Assembly (NCBI GenBank): GCA_910579925.1
Contig: CAJTVY010000012.1
Coordinates: 1 to 64,000, forward strand
Source: an uncultured Dorea sp.
Lineage (GTDB): Bacteria; Bacillota; Clostridia; Lachnospirales; Lachnospiraceae
Length of the DNA stretch: 64,000 nucleotides
Direction: 5' to 3'
The notes beneath the pieces are model-generated. The model was not told where the DNA came from, made no database searches, and saw nothing but the letters and a program-made list of their open reading frames with translations. Of the stretch, positions 1 to 9,099 are shown piece by piece (the first letter of the stretch is position 1; every line of letters starts with the position of its first letter). The translations under genes and the position numbers were made by a program.

Positions 1-949
1 TAATACCTATCGTTCCCTTCATGCCGTCACCTAATTCATAAGTTGCGGTAACAACACTACAGTCTTTCATAGTCTGAACCGGAGTCTCATCTCCAATATA
101 TACCTGGATTCCGGTATTATCCTCCTTCGCCAGCGTCTGCGTCACCAGTTCCGTCAATTGCTGCTTCTCTTCGAAAGCATTGATGATCTCCTGGGCGCTC
201 TGGTTGTCGCTAAGTTCTGGATATTTAAAAATATTCGTCGCACCGCTTGTGTAGATCTGCATATCATCGTCGATCTGAATCGTGTCTGCTACCGCATCCA
301 GAACATTGCTGATAACACTGCTGTGTATTCCCGCCTGTTCCTTCATCCTGGCAATCAGTCCCAGATTGATCTCTTCAATAGACATTCCGTTCAGCGTCGT
401 ATTCAGAAGCATATTCAGCTTCAGCAGATTCTCGTTACTGAGCGTCTCTTCCACGCGGATGATCTTATTCTTGATCACATTGCCGCCAAGCACGATTACT
501 GCAATCACCTGTTCTGCATCCACCATGGATAACTGAATAAACTTAATCCTGTTCGCATGATTCATAGGAGTCGAAACCATCGTCGCATAATTCGTATTGC
601 TTGCCAGGACCCTTGCCGCCTGCCTAAGAAGATGTTCCATCCTGTCCGCCTTGTCAAGCATCTGCTCCTGCATCTCGTTCAGTTCCTGCTCCTTCTCTTC
701 CATCAGCATATCTACATAAAGCCTGTAACCCTTATCCGAAGGAATCCTTCCGGCTGACGTATGAGGCTGCATGATATATCCCAGCTCTTCCAGATCCGCC
801 ATCTCATTGCGGATTGTCGCGGAACTTAAGTTCAGATCCGTATACTTTGAAATGGTCCTTGACCCTACCGGCTCGCCTGTCTCAAGATAATTCTTGATTA
901 CTGCATGCAGAATCTTCATCTTGCGGTCACTAAGGCCGTGTTCTGCCAC
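1..949 (-). CDS. hrcA: Heat-inducible transcription repressor HrcA (C-terminus cut by window edge)
   Basis: HrcA is the repressor of class I heat-shock genes; it binds CIRCE operators and is kept active by GroEL. The frame opens with a GTG at 947-949, ten bases after a GGAGG, and reads VAEHGLSDRKMKIL, then a winged-helix region with SSATIRNEMADLEELG and a TSAGRIPSDKGYR segment, all typical of HrcA. About 316 residues are visible out of the usual 340-350, so only the last 25-35 residues are missing beyond position 1. A perfect CIRCE lies just upstream, so the gene is autoregulated; the grpE-dnaK-dnaJ genes that usually follow would lie outside the window to the left. The identification is firm. 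Confidence 0.95.
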   Translation of the reverse strand, partial: MAEHGLSDRKMKILHAVIKNYLETGEPVGSRTISKYTDLNLSSATIRNEMADLEELGYIMQPHTSAGRIPSDKGYRLYVDMLMEEKEQELNEMQEQMLDKADRMEHLLRQAARVLASNTNYATMVSTPMNHANRIKFIQLSMVDAEQVIAVIVLGGNVIKNKIIRVEETLSNENLLKLNMLLNTTLNGMSIEEINLGLIARMKEQAGIHSSVISNVLDAVADTIQIDDDMQIYTSGATNIFKYPELSDNQSAQEIINAFEEKQQLTELVTQTLAKEDNTGIQVYIGDETPVQTMKDCSVVTATYELGDGMKGTIGI

Positions 950-979
950 TGTCTGTCTGCCTCCTTTCGGATTCTTCTG

Positions 980-1006
980 TTAGCACTCTATAATTTTGAG
1001 TGCTAA
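980..1006 (-). promoter_or_regulatory. CIRCE operator (HrcA binding site)
   Basis: Perfect inverted repeat TTAGCACTC-N9-GAGTGCTAA, the canonical CIRCE. It sits between the hrcA promoter and the hrcA GTG start, so it would be in the 5' end of the transcript and at the RNA polymerase clearance region. It implies heat-shock induction of the hrcA operon. Confidence 0.97.
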
Positions 1007-1020
1007 CATCTTCGTTTACT

Positions 1021-1049
1021 AATTTATCACTACCTTTTTCTTTTGTCAA
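1021..1049 (-). promoter_or_regulatory. SigmaA-type promoter of hrcA
   Basis: On the minus strand TTGACA (1044-1049) is followed after exactly 17 bases by TAAATT (1021-1026). Transcription would start about 12-15 bases before the CIRCE element, the usual arrangement for HrcA-controlled operons. Confidence 0.8.
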
Positions 1050-1098
1050 CACTCTTTATATTTTTTTTATAGTCCGGGACTGAAAATCTGAACTATTA

Positions 1099-1143
1099 CG
1101 AAAAATGTCCTGTACCCCACCCCCGGGCACAAGACATTTTTCG
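1099..1143 (-). terminator. Hairpin after the small gene at 1155-1448
   Basis: Inverted repeat with 11-base perfect arms, CGAAAAATGTC (1099-1109) and GACATTTTTCG (1133-1143), with a G/C-rich loop. It lies just past the stop of the 97-residue gene and upstream of the hrcA promoter. There is no clean T-run after it, so it may be a weak terminator or a remnant of a dispersed repeat; a similar AAAAATGT core occurs next to the palindrome at 4417-4449. Confidence 0.5.
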
Positions 1144-1154
1144 AAACACCGCTA

Positions 1155-1448
1155 TTAGCTTAACTCAATCTTCGCCGCTTCCTCTGGCTTGAATTCATTC
1201 TCCAGATCATAGATATTATGTCCGGTAGACTCTCCTAATACTCTTCCCTCCAGTGAATAACAGCGAATAAACCTCTTGACATCAATGCTTGACCAATGCT
1301 CCACATCCCAGCTCATATAGCCGTCTGCATCCGTCTTCTTCTCCTTCAGATAAAGGTCTACCTGACGTCCGTCTCTCATAATGTCAATCAGACCCTTGGT
1401 CCCGTTCACTTCTACCTCTGTTTTTTTGACTGAATCATACACTTTCAT
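1155..1448 (-). CDS. Small protein of unknown function (97 aa)
   Basis: A 97-residue acidic soluble protein beginning MKVYDSVKKTEVEVNG. It has no signal peptide, membrane segment or cysteine cluster. The start is well supported by GGAGGG nine bases upstream of the ATG. Alternating short hydrophobic and charged stretches (GLIDIMRDGRQVDLYLKEKK) suggest a small beta-rich fold, but I do not recognise a family. It stands alone between hrcA and rarA in the same direction, with a hairpin downstream. Coding use and a good ribosome binding site make it a real gene; the function is unknown. Confidence 0.75.
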   Translation of the reverse strand: MKVYDSVKKTEVEVNGTKGLIDIMRDGRQVDLYLKEKKTDADGYMSWDVEHWSSIDVKRFIRCYSLEGRVLGESTGHNIYDLENEFKPEEAAKIELS

Positions 1449-1511
1449 CTTTTTGTTCCCTCCTATGTCTCGATTATACTATTTAGCAAATAAAATGTAA
1501 AGCCCGCCGCT

Positions 1512-2831
1512 CTACAAATCCTTACGGATAAACGCCATCCATTCCCGGATCTCTTTCTCATGCCCGTTCATCCCCGGCTCATAAAATTTTGCATCTCTGA
1601 TCTCGTCAGGAAGATACTGCTGGTCTACATAATGGTTCGGATAGTCGTGAGCATACCGGTAACCAGTCCCATGTCCCAGCTTCCGCGCTCCTTTGTAATG
1701 GGCATCCTTTAGATGGACCGGAACCGTCGTCTTATAATTCCTTACATTTTCCAGAGCGGCAAAAATAGCGTTACATGCCGAATTACTCTTGGGCGCCGAC
1801 GCCACGTACAGCACAGCCTGTGAAAGGATGATCTGCGCCTCCGGCATTCCGATCCTCTCCACTGCCTGCGCCGCCGACACTGCGACCGTAAGGGCCATCG
1901 GATCTGCATTTCCCACATCCTCAGAGGCACAGATCATAATTCTTCTGGCAATGAACTTAATATCTTCCCCGGCATACAGCATCTTCGCCAGATAATAGAC
2001 CGCAGCATCTGGATCTGACCCTCTCATACTCTTGATAAATGCGGAAATCGTATCATAGTGATTGTCCCCCGTCTTATCATAACGCACCACCCGTTTCTGG
2101 ATGCATTCCGCCGCCACTTCCAGGGTAATATGGATTCTGCCGTCCTCACTCCGGTTTGTTGTCAGTATTCCAAGTTCCACGGCATTCAGTGCGCTTCTCG
2201 CATCGCCGCCTGAGATATCTGCCAGAAATTCCAGGGCATCATCATCTATGGACGCACTGTAGCTTCCCATCCCTTTTTCCGTGTCATAAACCGCCCGGCG
2301 AAGAATCGTCTTGATATCCTCCTTTCCAAGCGGATGCAGTTCAAAGATACTGGATCTGGAAATTAATGCGCCGTTTACCTCAAAATATGGATTCTCCGTT
2401 GTTGCGCCAATCAGGATAATCGTACCGTCCTCCACAAAAGGCAGCAGATAATCCTGCTGACCTTTGTTGAATCTGTGGATCTCGTCTACAAACAGGATCG
2501 TCTTCTTCTGGTACATACCAAGATTCTCCCGTGCCTGTTCCACCACAGCCTCCATGTCTTTCTTCCCCGCCACCGTAGCGTTAATCTGGGTAAACTCAGC
2601 GCTGGTGGTATTCGCGATCACCTTCGCAAGGGTCGTCTTTCCCGTCCCCGGCGGTCCGTAAAATATAATAGAACTCAGCTTGTCCGCCTTAATAGCCCGG
2701 TACAAAAGCTTATCCTTCCCGATGATATGCTGCTGGCCTGCCACCTCGTCAAGGGTCGCTGGCCGCAGCCTTGACGCAAGCGGCGCCTCTCTGTCCATAT
2801 TCTTCTCTCTCGCATATTCAAATAAATCCAT
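1512..2831 (-). CDS. rarA: Replication-associated recombination protein A (RarA/MgsA), AAA+ ATPase
   Basis: A 439-residue AAA+ ATPase related to clamp loaders and RuvB; the family acts at stalled replication forks and interacts with SSB. The N-terminus MDLFEYAREK and the RLRPATLDEVAGQQHIIG segment are typical. Walker A GPPGTGKT lies at residues 59-66 and Walker B VDEIH at about 115-119; the C-terminal oligomerisation region carries the conserved GTGYRYAHDYPNHYVDQQYLPD block. Length matches the family (420-450). GAGGA seven bases before ATG 2831 supports the start. It precedes the small gene at 1155 and follows tcdA in the same direction. Identification is secure; the exact role of RarA is still debated in the field. 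Confidence 0.95.
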   Translation of the reverse strand: MDLFEYAREKNMDREAPLASRLRPATLDEVAGQQHIIGKDKLLYRAIKADKLSSIIFYGPPGTGKTTLAKVIANTTSAEFTQINATVAGKKDMEAVVEQARENLGMYQKKTILFVDEIHRFNKGQQDYLLPFVEDGTIILIGATTENPYFEVNGALISRSSIFELHPLGKEDIKTILRRAVYDTEKGMGSYSASIDDDALEFLADISGGDARSALNAVELGILTTNRSEDGRIHITLEVAAECIQKRVVRYDKTGDNHYDTISAFIKSMRGSDPDAAVYYLAKMLYAGEDIKFIARRIMICASEDVGNADPMALTVAVSAAQAVERIGMPEAQIILSQAVLYVASAPKSNSACNAIFAALENVRNYKTTVPVHLKDAHYKGARKLGHGTGYRYAHDYPNHYVDQQYLPDEIRDAKFYEPGMNGHEKEIREWMAFIRKDL

Positions 2832-2885
2832 AATCTGATCCTCTTTCTTTGTTTTACTGGACGAAATGTACAGGACACTTCCTGC

Positions 2886-3599
2886 TTAGGAAATACCTGC
2901 AAGATCTCTGATCGCTTCCCCGGCAATCAGAAGTCCTGCCACAGGCGGGACAAAGGATATGCTTCCCGGAATTCTTTTGCCTGTTTCCTCCTCGGATACA
3001 GGCATGGCAGCAGGAACCGGCTTCTCCTTAGAATATAAGACTTTCAGATGATGAATTCCTCTGTTGCGCAGTTCCTTTCTCATGACTCTGCACAAGGGGC
3101 ACACACTGGTCTTACTGATATCCGTGATTTCAAACAATTCTGCATGGAGTTTATTACCAGTCCCCATGCTGCTGATCAATGGAATTCCAAAGGACGCCGC
3201 TTTCTCTGCCAGGGCAATCTTGGCGGTTACCGTATCAATCGCATCAATGATATAGTCTGGTTTCTTTGCAAAGATATCCTTGATATTCTCCGGCAGCACG
3301 AAACATTCGTACGTAACCACCTTTGTCCGTGGACTGATATCTTCAATCCGTTCCTTCATAACCCTGGTCTTATAGCGTCCCACCGTACTGTGCATTGCAA
3401 TGGACTGTCGGTTGATATTCGTGATAGAAACTTTGTCATTGTCTACCAGGATCAGTTCACCCACGCCGCTTCTTGCCAATGCCTCGATACAGTGGGAACC
3501 TACGCCGCCAACGCCAAGCACCATGACTGAGGCCGCCCGAAGCCGGTCTGATCCCTCGCTCCCTATTAATAATTCTGTCCTGGCAAATTCATGTTCCAT
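2886..3599 (-). CDS. tcdA: tRNA threonylcarbamoyladenosine dehydratase (TcdA family, ThiF/MoeB fold)
   Basis: E1-like adenylating enzyme of about 237 residues. TcdA (formerly CsdL/YgdL) converts t6A37 of tRNA into the cyclic ct6A form using ATP. The nucleotide-binding loop GVGGVGS is at residues 29-35, followed by ILVDNDKVSITNINRQS, the conserved adenylation segment; a CPLC motif occurs near the middle. I start at ATG 3599 (MEHEFARTELLIG), because GGGGAG lies seven bases upstream; a longer in-frame start at 3656 would run into the upstream deacetylase gene. Interestingly trmO, which methylates t6A at the same tRNA position, is in this window at 38.3 kb. ThiF-family assignment is certain; TcdA specifically is very likely. 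Confidence 0.9.
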   Translation of the reverse strand: MEHEFARTELLIGSEGSDRLRAASVMVLGVGGVGSHCIEALARSGVGELILVDNDKVSITNINRQSIAMHSTVGRYKTRVMKERIEDISPRTKVVTYECFVLPENIKDIFAKKPDYIIDAIDTVTAKIALAEKAASFGIPLISSMGTGNKLHAELFEITDISKTSVCPLCRVMRKELRNRGIHHLKVLYSKEKPVPAAMPVSEEETGKRIPGSISFVPPVAGLLIAGEAIRDLAGIS

Positions 3600-3636
3600 G
3601 TTCCATCTCCCCTGTCTTATTTCCTTCAGCCTGCCT

Positions 3637-4365
3637 TTAATCCATGAGCAGTTCATCCACTGTTACGAACTCGAATCCCTTTTTCTTCAGAATATCCACA
3701 ATCCGAAGTGCGGCATCCACGCTGGTATCATAACAGTCATGCAGAAGTATGATATCATTTTCTTCAGCCTGCGTCACTACCTTATTTACGATCTCTTCCA
3801 CATTTTTCGTAGTCCAGTCCAACGGATCGATACTCCACATGACCGGCATCACGTCCAGATCTTCCTCCAGTTCATCCTGCCATAGCCCAAAAGGAGGACG
3901 CATATACTCAACATGCTCGCCAGTAACGGCGCTAATCACCCGGTCTGTCTCCATAATCTCCTTTTTTGCATCTTCATCCGACAGTCTGGTGATTTCCACA
4001 TGACTGTAGGTGTGATTTCCGATGAGATGCCCCTCCTCAAAAAGCCGCTTTACCAGTTCCGGGTTCTCCTCGGCATTCTTACCAATCAGAAAAAACGTTC
4101 CCTTAATTCCCCTCTCCTTCAATCCGTCCAGCAGCCGGCCCGTACAATGGGCGCTCGGGCCGTCGTCAAAAGTAATGGCGATCTTTGGCGCCTCCCCTTC
4201 TTCAAAAGAGCCCTTTTCTTTCTCTGTCCTCCCTGCCGCCTCCTCTGTTTTCTCTTGCCGCATACCTCCCGGCTGACGCAGTGAAATTCCCAGAAAATTA
4301 AATAAGCAGAACATATAGAGCAGACCGCATAAAACCACGATTCCACAGTATTCCTTTTTCTTCAT
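3637..4365 (-). CDS. Polysaccharide deacetylase (NodB domain), membrane-anchored
   Basis: About 242 residues: a short basic N-terminus and one hydrophobic segment (about residues 6-28, signal anchor or signal peptide), a charged linker, then a NodB homology domain. Metal and catalytic motifs are present: TFDDGPS, HTYSH, RPPFG, and LLHD near the end. The family removes N-acetyl groups from peptidoglycan or other extracellular polysaccharide (PdaA-like enzymes act on spore or wall peptidoglycan). ATG 4365 is ten bases after GAGG; a GTG six bases earlier is only four bases away and less likely. It overlaps nothing if tcdA starts at 3599. The substrate cannot be told from sequence. Confidence 0.9.
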   Translation of the reverse strand: MKKKEYCGIVVLCGLLYMFCLFNFLGISLRQPGGMRQEKTEEAAGRTEKEKGSFEEGEAPKIAITFDDGPSAHCTGRLLDGLKERGIKGTFFLIGKNAEENPELVKRLFEEGHLIGNHTYSHVEITRLSDEDAKKEIMETDRVISAVTGEHVEYMRPPFGLWQDELEEDLDVMPVMWSIDPLDWTTKNVEEIVNKVVTQAEENDIILLHDCYDTSVDAALRIVDILKKKGFEFVTVDELLMD

Positions 4366-4414
4366 ATCCACATTACCTCAGATTACCATATCCTTCCCTA
4401 CTATATGTATGTAA

Positions 4415-4450
4415 GGGGGACGTAGTAAAATGCACTTTTACTACGTCCCA
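4415..4450. repeat. Dispersed palindromic repeat, copy 1 (GGGACGTAGTAAAA hairpin)
   Basis: Perfect inverted repeat: GGGACGTAGTAAAA at 4417-4430 and its complement at 4436-4449, loop of five. A second member with the same core is at 26854-26894. It lies in the gap between a deacetylase gene and a flavin reductase-like gene and could act as a terminator for the latter (minus strand). Confidence 0.75.
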
Positions 4451-4471
4451 AATTGAAAAATGTGGTCTGTC

Positions 4472-5050
4472 CTACCGCTTCTTCACGCTGAACCCAAACC
4501 TTCCCAGTTCTTTCCCAAGTCCAAAATACTCTCCGTGGGAATACGCCAGAAGCCCTGTGGAATTTAATTCAAACTTCCCGTTCTCCTTCATATATCTTTC
4601 GTCCACCTGAACTGCTAAAACCTCGGCCAGGAACATATGATGCGATCCCAGTTCCTTAACCTCCGTCACCCGGCATTCGATATTGACCGGACTCTCCAGA
4701 ATTACCGGGGCATGTGAAAGCTTTGCCGCCGGCCCGCAGGTCAGCTTCATCTCCTTCCATTTATCCAAATCCCTTCCCGACTTCACGCCGCACCAGTCCG
4801 TTGCAGACTTAAGTTCCTCAGTAGTCAGATTGACCACGAATTCCCCCGTCTCCCGGATCATATGGTAAGAGTAACGCTCTGGCCGTACAGAAATATAGAG
4901 CATGGCTGGATCGGAACAGATCGTTCCCGTCCACGCTATTGTCAGGATATTCGCATTCCCTTCCAGATCTGCCGCACTGACCATCACGGCCGGAAGGGGG
5001 TATAACATATTGCCCGGCTTCCAGACCTGCCTGTTTCCTGATATCTCCAC
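4472..5050 (-). CDS. Flavin reductase-like / flavoredoxin family FMN-binding protein
   Basis: 192 residues with the split-barrel flavin-binding fold. Recognisable blocks are the N-terminal NMLYPLPAVMVSAADLEGNANILTIA region (read as short pieces), CSDPAMLYISVRPERYS, and FVVNLTTEEL, typical of flavin reductase-like (Flavoredoxin/DIM6-NTAB) proteins that bind FMN and transfer electrons. The start is GTG 5050, nine bases after GGAGG. It is soluble, has no signal peptide and lies 30 bases downstream of the pyrophosphatase gene, so both may be on one transcript. The electron partner is unknown. Confidence 0.85.
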   Translation of the reverse strand: MEISGNRQVWKPGNMLYPLPAVMVSAADLEGNANILTIAWTGTICSDPAMLYISVRPERYSYHMIRETGEFVVNLTTEELKSATDWCGVKSGRDLDKWKEMKLTCGPAAKLSHAPVILESPVNIECRVTEVKELGSHHMFLAEVLAVQVDERYMKENGKFELNSTGLLAYSHGEYFGLGKELGRFGFSVKKR

Positions 5051-5080
5051 TTTTCTTCTCCTCCTTCAATTCAGCATGAT

Positions 5081-6727
5081 TTACTGCTGCAGCGTCCCCA
5101 CCAGCGTAGGGATCAACTGCTTCTTTCTGGACACTACGCCCTTGAGTACCACTTTATCCGCATCCTCATTCAAGTCAAAGGCGTCAATAATATATTCCTT
5201 CGCATTATTTCCCACACAAAGAAGTTCCGTAGACTCGTCAAGGATATCCGTCAGCATGAAATAAACCATCTGCAGATGATTTGCATTAAGTACCTCCGGC
5301 AGATGCGGCAGCAGAACCTCTTTGATCTCCTTTAGTTCCTCCTTATTCATGGAATTAATCTGCCCCACGCCAAACACGACGTCGTTTACCGTAAACTGCT
5401 TGAAATCCTGGAAACAGATCTCTTCTGCCGTCTTTCCCGCCAGACTGCTTCCTGCTTTAAACATCTCTCCCGCCATCTTCTCCAGATCAATATCCGCAAG
5501 CTTCGCAAGCTTCTTCGCCGCCTTCTCGTCCACCTGGGTACAGGTGGGGGAACGGAACAACAGTGTATCAGAAATAATCGCAGAACAGAGAAGCCCGGCA
5601 ATGGTAGGCGTAATCTTCACCCCGTACTCTTCGTACATCTGGTAAACAATCGTCGCCGTACATCCCACCGGCTGGTTTCGGAAGAAGACCGGCCCCATCG
5701 TCTCAATGCTGCCAAGCCTGTGATGGTCGATAATCTCCACAATCTCCGCCTCTTCGATCCCGTCCACAGCCTGGGATTTCTCATTATGATCTACCAGAAT
5801 CACCCGCTTTTTACTCACATCAAGAAAACGCCGCCTGGAAATAAACCCTTTGAAACGCCCGTGCCTGTCAAGAATCGGGAAATCCCGGAACTTCTTCTTT
5901 GTCATGGATTCCTTGATATCATCCACATAGTCTGTCATACGAAAAGTCATAAGAGGAGCCTTTGTCATAAAATGCTTTACCGGAATACTCTGGTTAATCA
6001 GCCGCGCCGCCGTATAGGTATCGTGAGGCGTGCTGATTATTACGATACTCTGCTCCTCAGCCCTCTTAATGAGCCTTTTCGACACTTCCGCTCCCTGACA
6101 AACCACCAGGCAGCTCACGTCAATATCGACCGCACAGGCCTGAGATTCATACCGGTTACTAAGAATAACCAGATCGTCTTTCTCGATAAATTCCTCCATC
6201 AGTTCCGGGCTTGAAGCTGCGATTGTCACCTTGCCTTTCATGAAATATCCGTGTTCATTGCCGCAGATCAGCGTCCCCTCCAGTGTATCCACGATATTCT
6301 TATACTGAGTTTTCGCCTCCGACAAAATATTGTTGTCATATACGTCCATATAAGAAGTCGCAATATCCCCTGTTGAGATCACGCCCACCAGTTCCTCATC
6401 CTTCAGAATCGGAAGGGTCTTCACATTCTGCTCCTTCATCTTCTCCCAGGTAGCCTTGATCGACACATTCGGGTCCACGCCTTCAATCTTATGTATGTCG
6501 ATATCCTTCACCTGAAGTTTCACATTTGCCAACAGTTCCGGCGCCCGCACCTTGAACCGTTTCAGTACATAAAGCGTTTCTTCATTAATCTGCCCCGCCC
6601 TCTTGGCTACATACTCGTCGCCGGTGATCTCTTTCTTCAGATTCGCATACGCAATTGCAGAACAGATCGAGTCTGTATCCGGATTCTTATGCCCCACGAC
6701 ATAAACTTTCCCAGTCTTCTTTCCCAT
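5081..6727 (-). CDS. ppaC: Manganese-dependent family II inorganic pyrophosphatase with CBS and DRTGG domains
   Basis: About 548 residues. A DHH-family N-terminal half begins MGKKTGKVYVVGHKNPDTD (metal site motif at residues 12-19); it is interrupted by a large regulatory insert with two CBS motifs (around residues 70-130 and 235-300) flanking a DRTGG-like stretch; the DHH motif IIDHHRLG follows near residue 333, and a DHHA2 domain with SRKKQLIP closes the protein. Family members hydrolyse PPi in the cytosol, and the CBS insert makes activity respond to adenine nucleotides, as known for the Clostridium perfringens enzyme. Start ATG 6727 follows GGGGAAG by eight bases; the longer in-frame start at 6802 lacks such support. 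Confidence 0.93.
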   Translation of the reverse strand: MGKKTGKVYVVGHKNPDTDSICSAIAYANLKKEITGDEYVAKRAGQINEETLYVLKRFKVRAPELLANVKLQVKDIDIHKIEGVDPNVSIKATWEKMKEQNVKTLPILKDEELVGVISTGDIATSYMDVYDNNILSEAKTQYKNIVDTLEGTLICGNEHGYFMKGKVTIAASSPELMEEFIEKDDLVILSNRYESQACAVDIDVSCLVVCQGAEVSKRLIKRAEEQSIVIISTPHDTYTAARLINQSIPVKHFMTKAPLMTFRMTDYVDDIKESMTKKKFRDFPILDRHGRFKGFISRRRFLDVSKKRVILVDHNEKSQAVDGIEEAEIVEIIDHHRLGSIETMGPVFFRNQPVGCTATIVYQMYEEYGVKITPTIAGLLCSAIISDTLLFRSPTCTQVDEKAAKKLAKLADIDLEKMAGEMFKAGSSLAGKTAEEICFQDFKQFTVNDVVFGVGQINSMNKEELKEIKEVLLPHLPEVLNANHLQMVYFMLTDILDESTELLCVGNNAKEYIIDAFDLNEDADKVVLKGVVSRKKQLIPTLVGTLQQ

Positions 6728-7033
6728 AGTTATCACTTCCCCAAAAATCAGATTTCTTTCGCTGCTAATAATAAGAGTGCCATTTTTTTCGTCTTTCGTC
6801 AACCAAAATTTTCATGAATTTGCAATAAGATGTTACTATTCACAGTCAGATAAAAAATGGCAGTCAGATTCGTCAAGTGCAGCTTGTAAGAAGCTGATTG
6901 ACAGTTTTTATCTGACTGGAATCAGTCACTTTTACACACATAAGCAAAAAATCAAGATGCACCGCATCGGCAGACAGCTTTGCTGGCTGTTTTTGCGCAT
7001 GTGTGTGAAGTGGCTGTGAATATAACAATAAGA
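6728..7033. other. Structured intergenic region upstream of ppaC
   Basis: Part of the 350-base gap between gdhA and ppaC. It holds two large imperfect hairpins. The first has perfect 14-base arms CAGTCAGATAAAAA (6843-6856) and its complement (6905-6918), with an inner stem built on CAGCTT/AAGCTG near 6880-6896. The second pairs the stretch beginning at about 6923 (AGTCACTTTTACACACAT) with the stretch ending at about 7015 (ATGTGTGTGAAGTGGCT). No gene or known riboswitch was recognised. Confidence 0.6.
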
Positions 7034-7064
7034 TAAAAAATCCCGCAGATTCGTCATCTGCGGG
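7034..7064 (-). terminator. Rho-independent terminator of gdhA
   Basis: Perfect 9-base stem CCCGCAGAT/ATCTGCGGG (7042-7064) with a five-base loop, followed on the minus strand by six Ts. It begins 15 bases after the gdhA stop codon. Confidence 0.92.
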
Positions 7065-7078
7065 TATTCTCTGACATT

Positions 7079-8419
<1,341 letters not shown>

Positions 8420-8447
8420 CTACCTCCTAAATCTGATTTCCTTTTAT

Positions 8448-8476
8448 ATTTTAAAGGTTTTTGCCCTGGAACACAA
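8448..8476 (-). promoter_or_regulatory. Candidate gdhA promoter
   Basis: Minus-strand TTGTGT (8471-8476), 17-base spacer, TAAAAT (8448-8453), 35 bases before the gdhA start. The upstream bases are strongly A-rich (about 8480-8520), which could act as an UP element. Confidence 0.55.
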
Positions 8477-8646
8477 GACTTTTTTAACATTTTTTTGCTT
8501 TTTTTGCAATTTTATATTTGTTTTCCTTCATTTATAAACGAATATTGTGGAAATTATACGAGTAACGAAGGATTTTCTTGCAACAGAGTGCACTCCAAAT
8601 TTCATTTGATTGTAAAATCTGGAACTTGGAACGAAGCTTCCTAATA

Positions 8647-8703
8647 TCATTAAAAATGCCTGGCAGACTATCGGCAAAATCCTACCGACGGTATGCCAGG
8701 CAC
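8647..8703 (-). terminator. Terminator after the Hpt gene
   Basis: Minus strand: stem TGCCTGGCA / TGCCAGGCA with an inner imperfect stem, then TTTTTA. It lies 10 bases after the stop of the Hpt gene and ends the signalling operon read from 13.7 kb. Confidence 0.88.
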
Positions 8704-8712
8704 ATGCCATCA

Positions 8713-9066
8713 CTACGCTAGTTTCTGAATACAGTCCATCGCAAGCGCATAATCCTTCTTTACCAGTTCCAAAAGCGGCGCCACATCCTCTCCATACTCC
8801 TGACCGTCTCTTAAACGGTCAGCCAGTTCGGAAGCCGAATGGTAGAGCTTAGTAACCGACAGATTCTGGCAGACTCCCTTCAGTGTATGAGCCGCGCGGA
8901 ATGCCTCTTTCATATCGCCGGATTCAATGGAACTGATCAGCAGATCATAACTCTTGTCATTCAGAAGTTTCAGTACAAATTTTTTGATTCTCTCGTCCGT
9001 TCTGAGCCTCCCTGCCACATCTTCATAATCTGCCCCCATCGCTTCGTAACATTCTCTTACAGTCAT
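8713..9066 (-). CDS. Stand-alone histidine phosphotransfer (Hpt) protein
   Basis: 117 residues, all-helical, with the Hpt signature AHTLKGVCQNL; the phospho-accepting histidine is His60. Length equals one Hpt domain, with no other domain. The strong site GGAGG precedes the start by nine bases. It follows the gene for a REC/HD-GYP/GGDEF protein and a hybrid kinase that ends in two receiver domains but carries no Hpt domain of its own, so this protein is the obvious shuttle from kinase receiver to a downstream receiver. The partner assignment is inference from context. Confidence 0.92.
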   Translation of the reverse strand: MTVRECYEAMGADYEDVAGRLRTDERIKKFVLKLLNDKSYDLLISSIESGDMKEAFRAAHTLKGVCQNLSVTKLYHSASELADRLRDGQEYGEDVAPLLELVKKDYALAMDCIQKLA

Positions 9067-9099
9067 CGTGATTTTCCTCCTAACCTTCTTTGTAGAACT

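Noticed and set aside
980..1006. Repeat-like TTAGCACTC pair as a CRISPR or mobile element
   Set aside because: It is a single exact CIRCE operator in front of hrcA.
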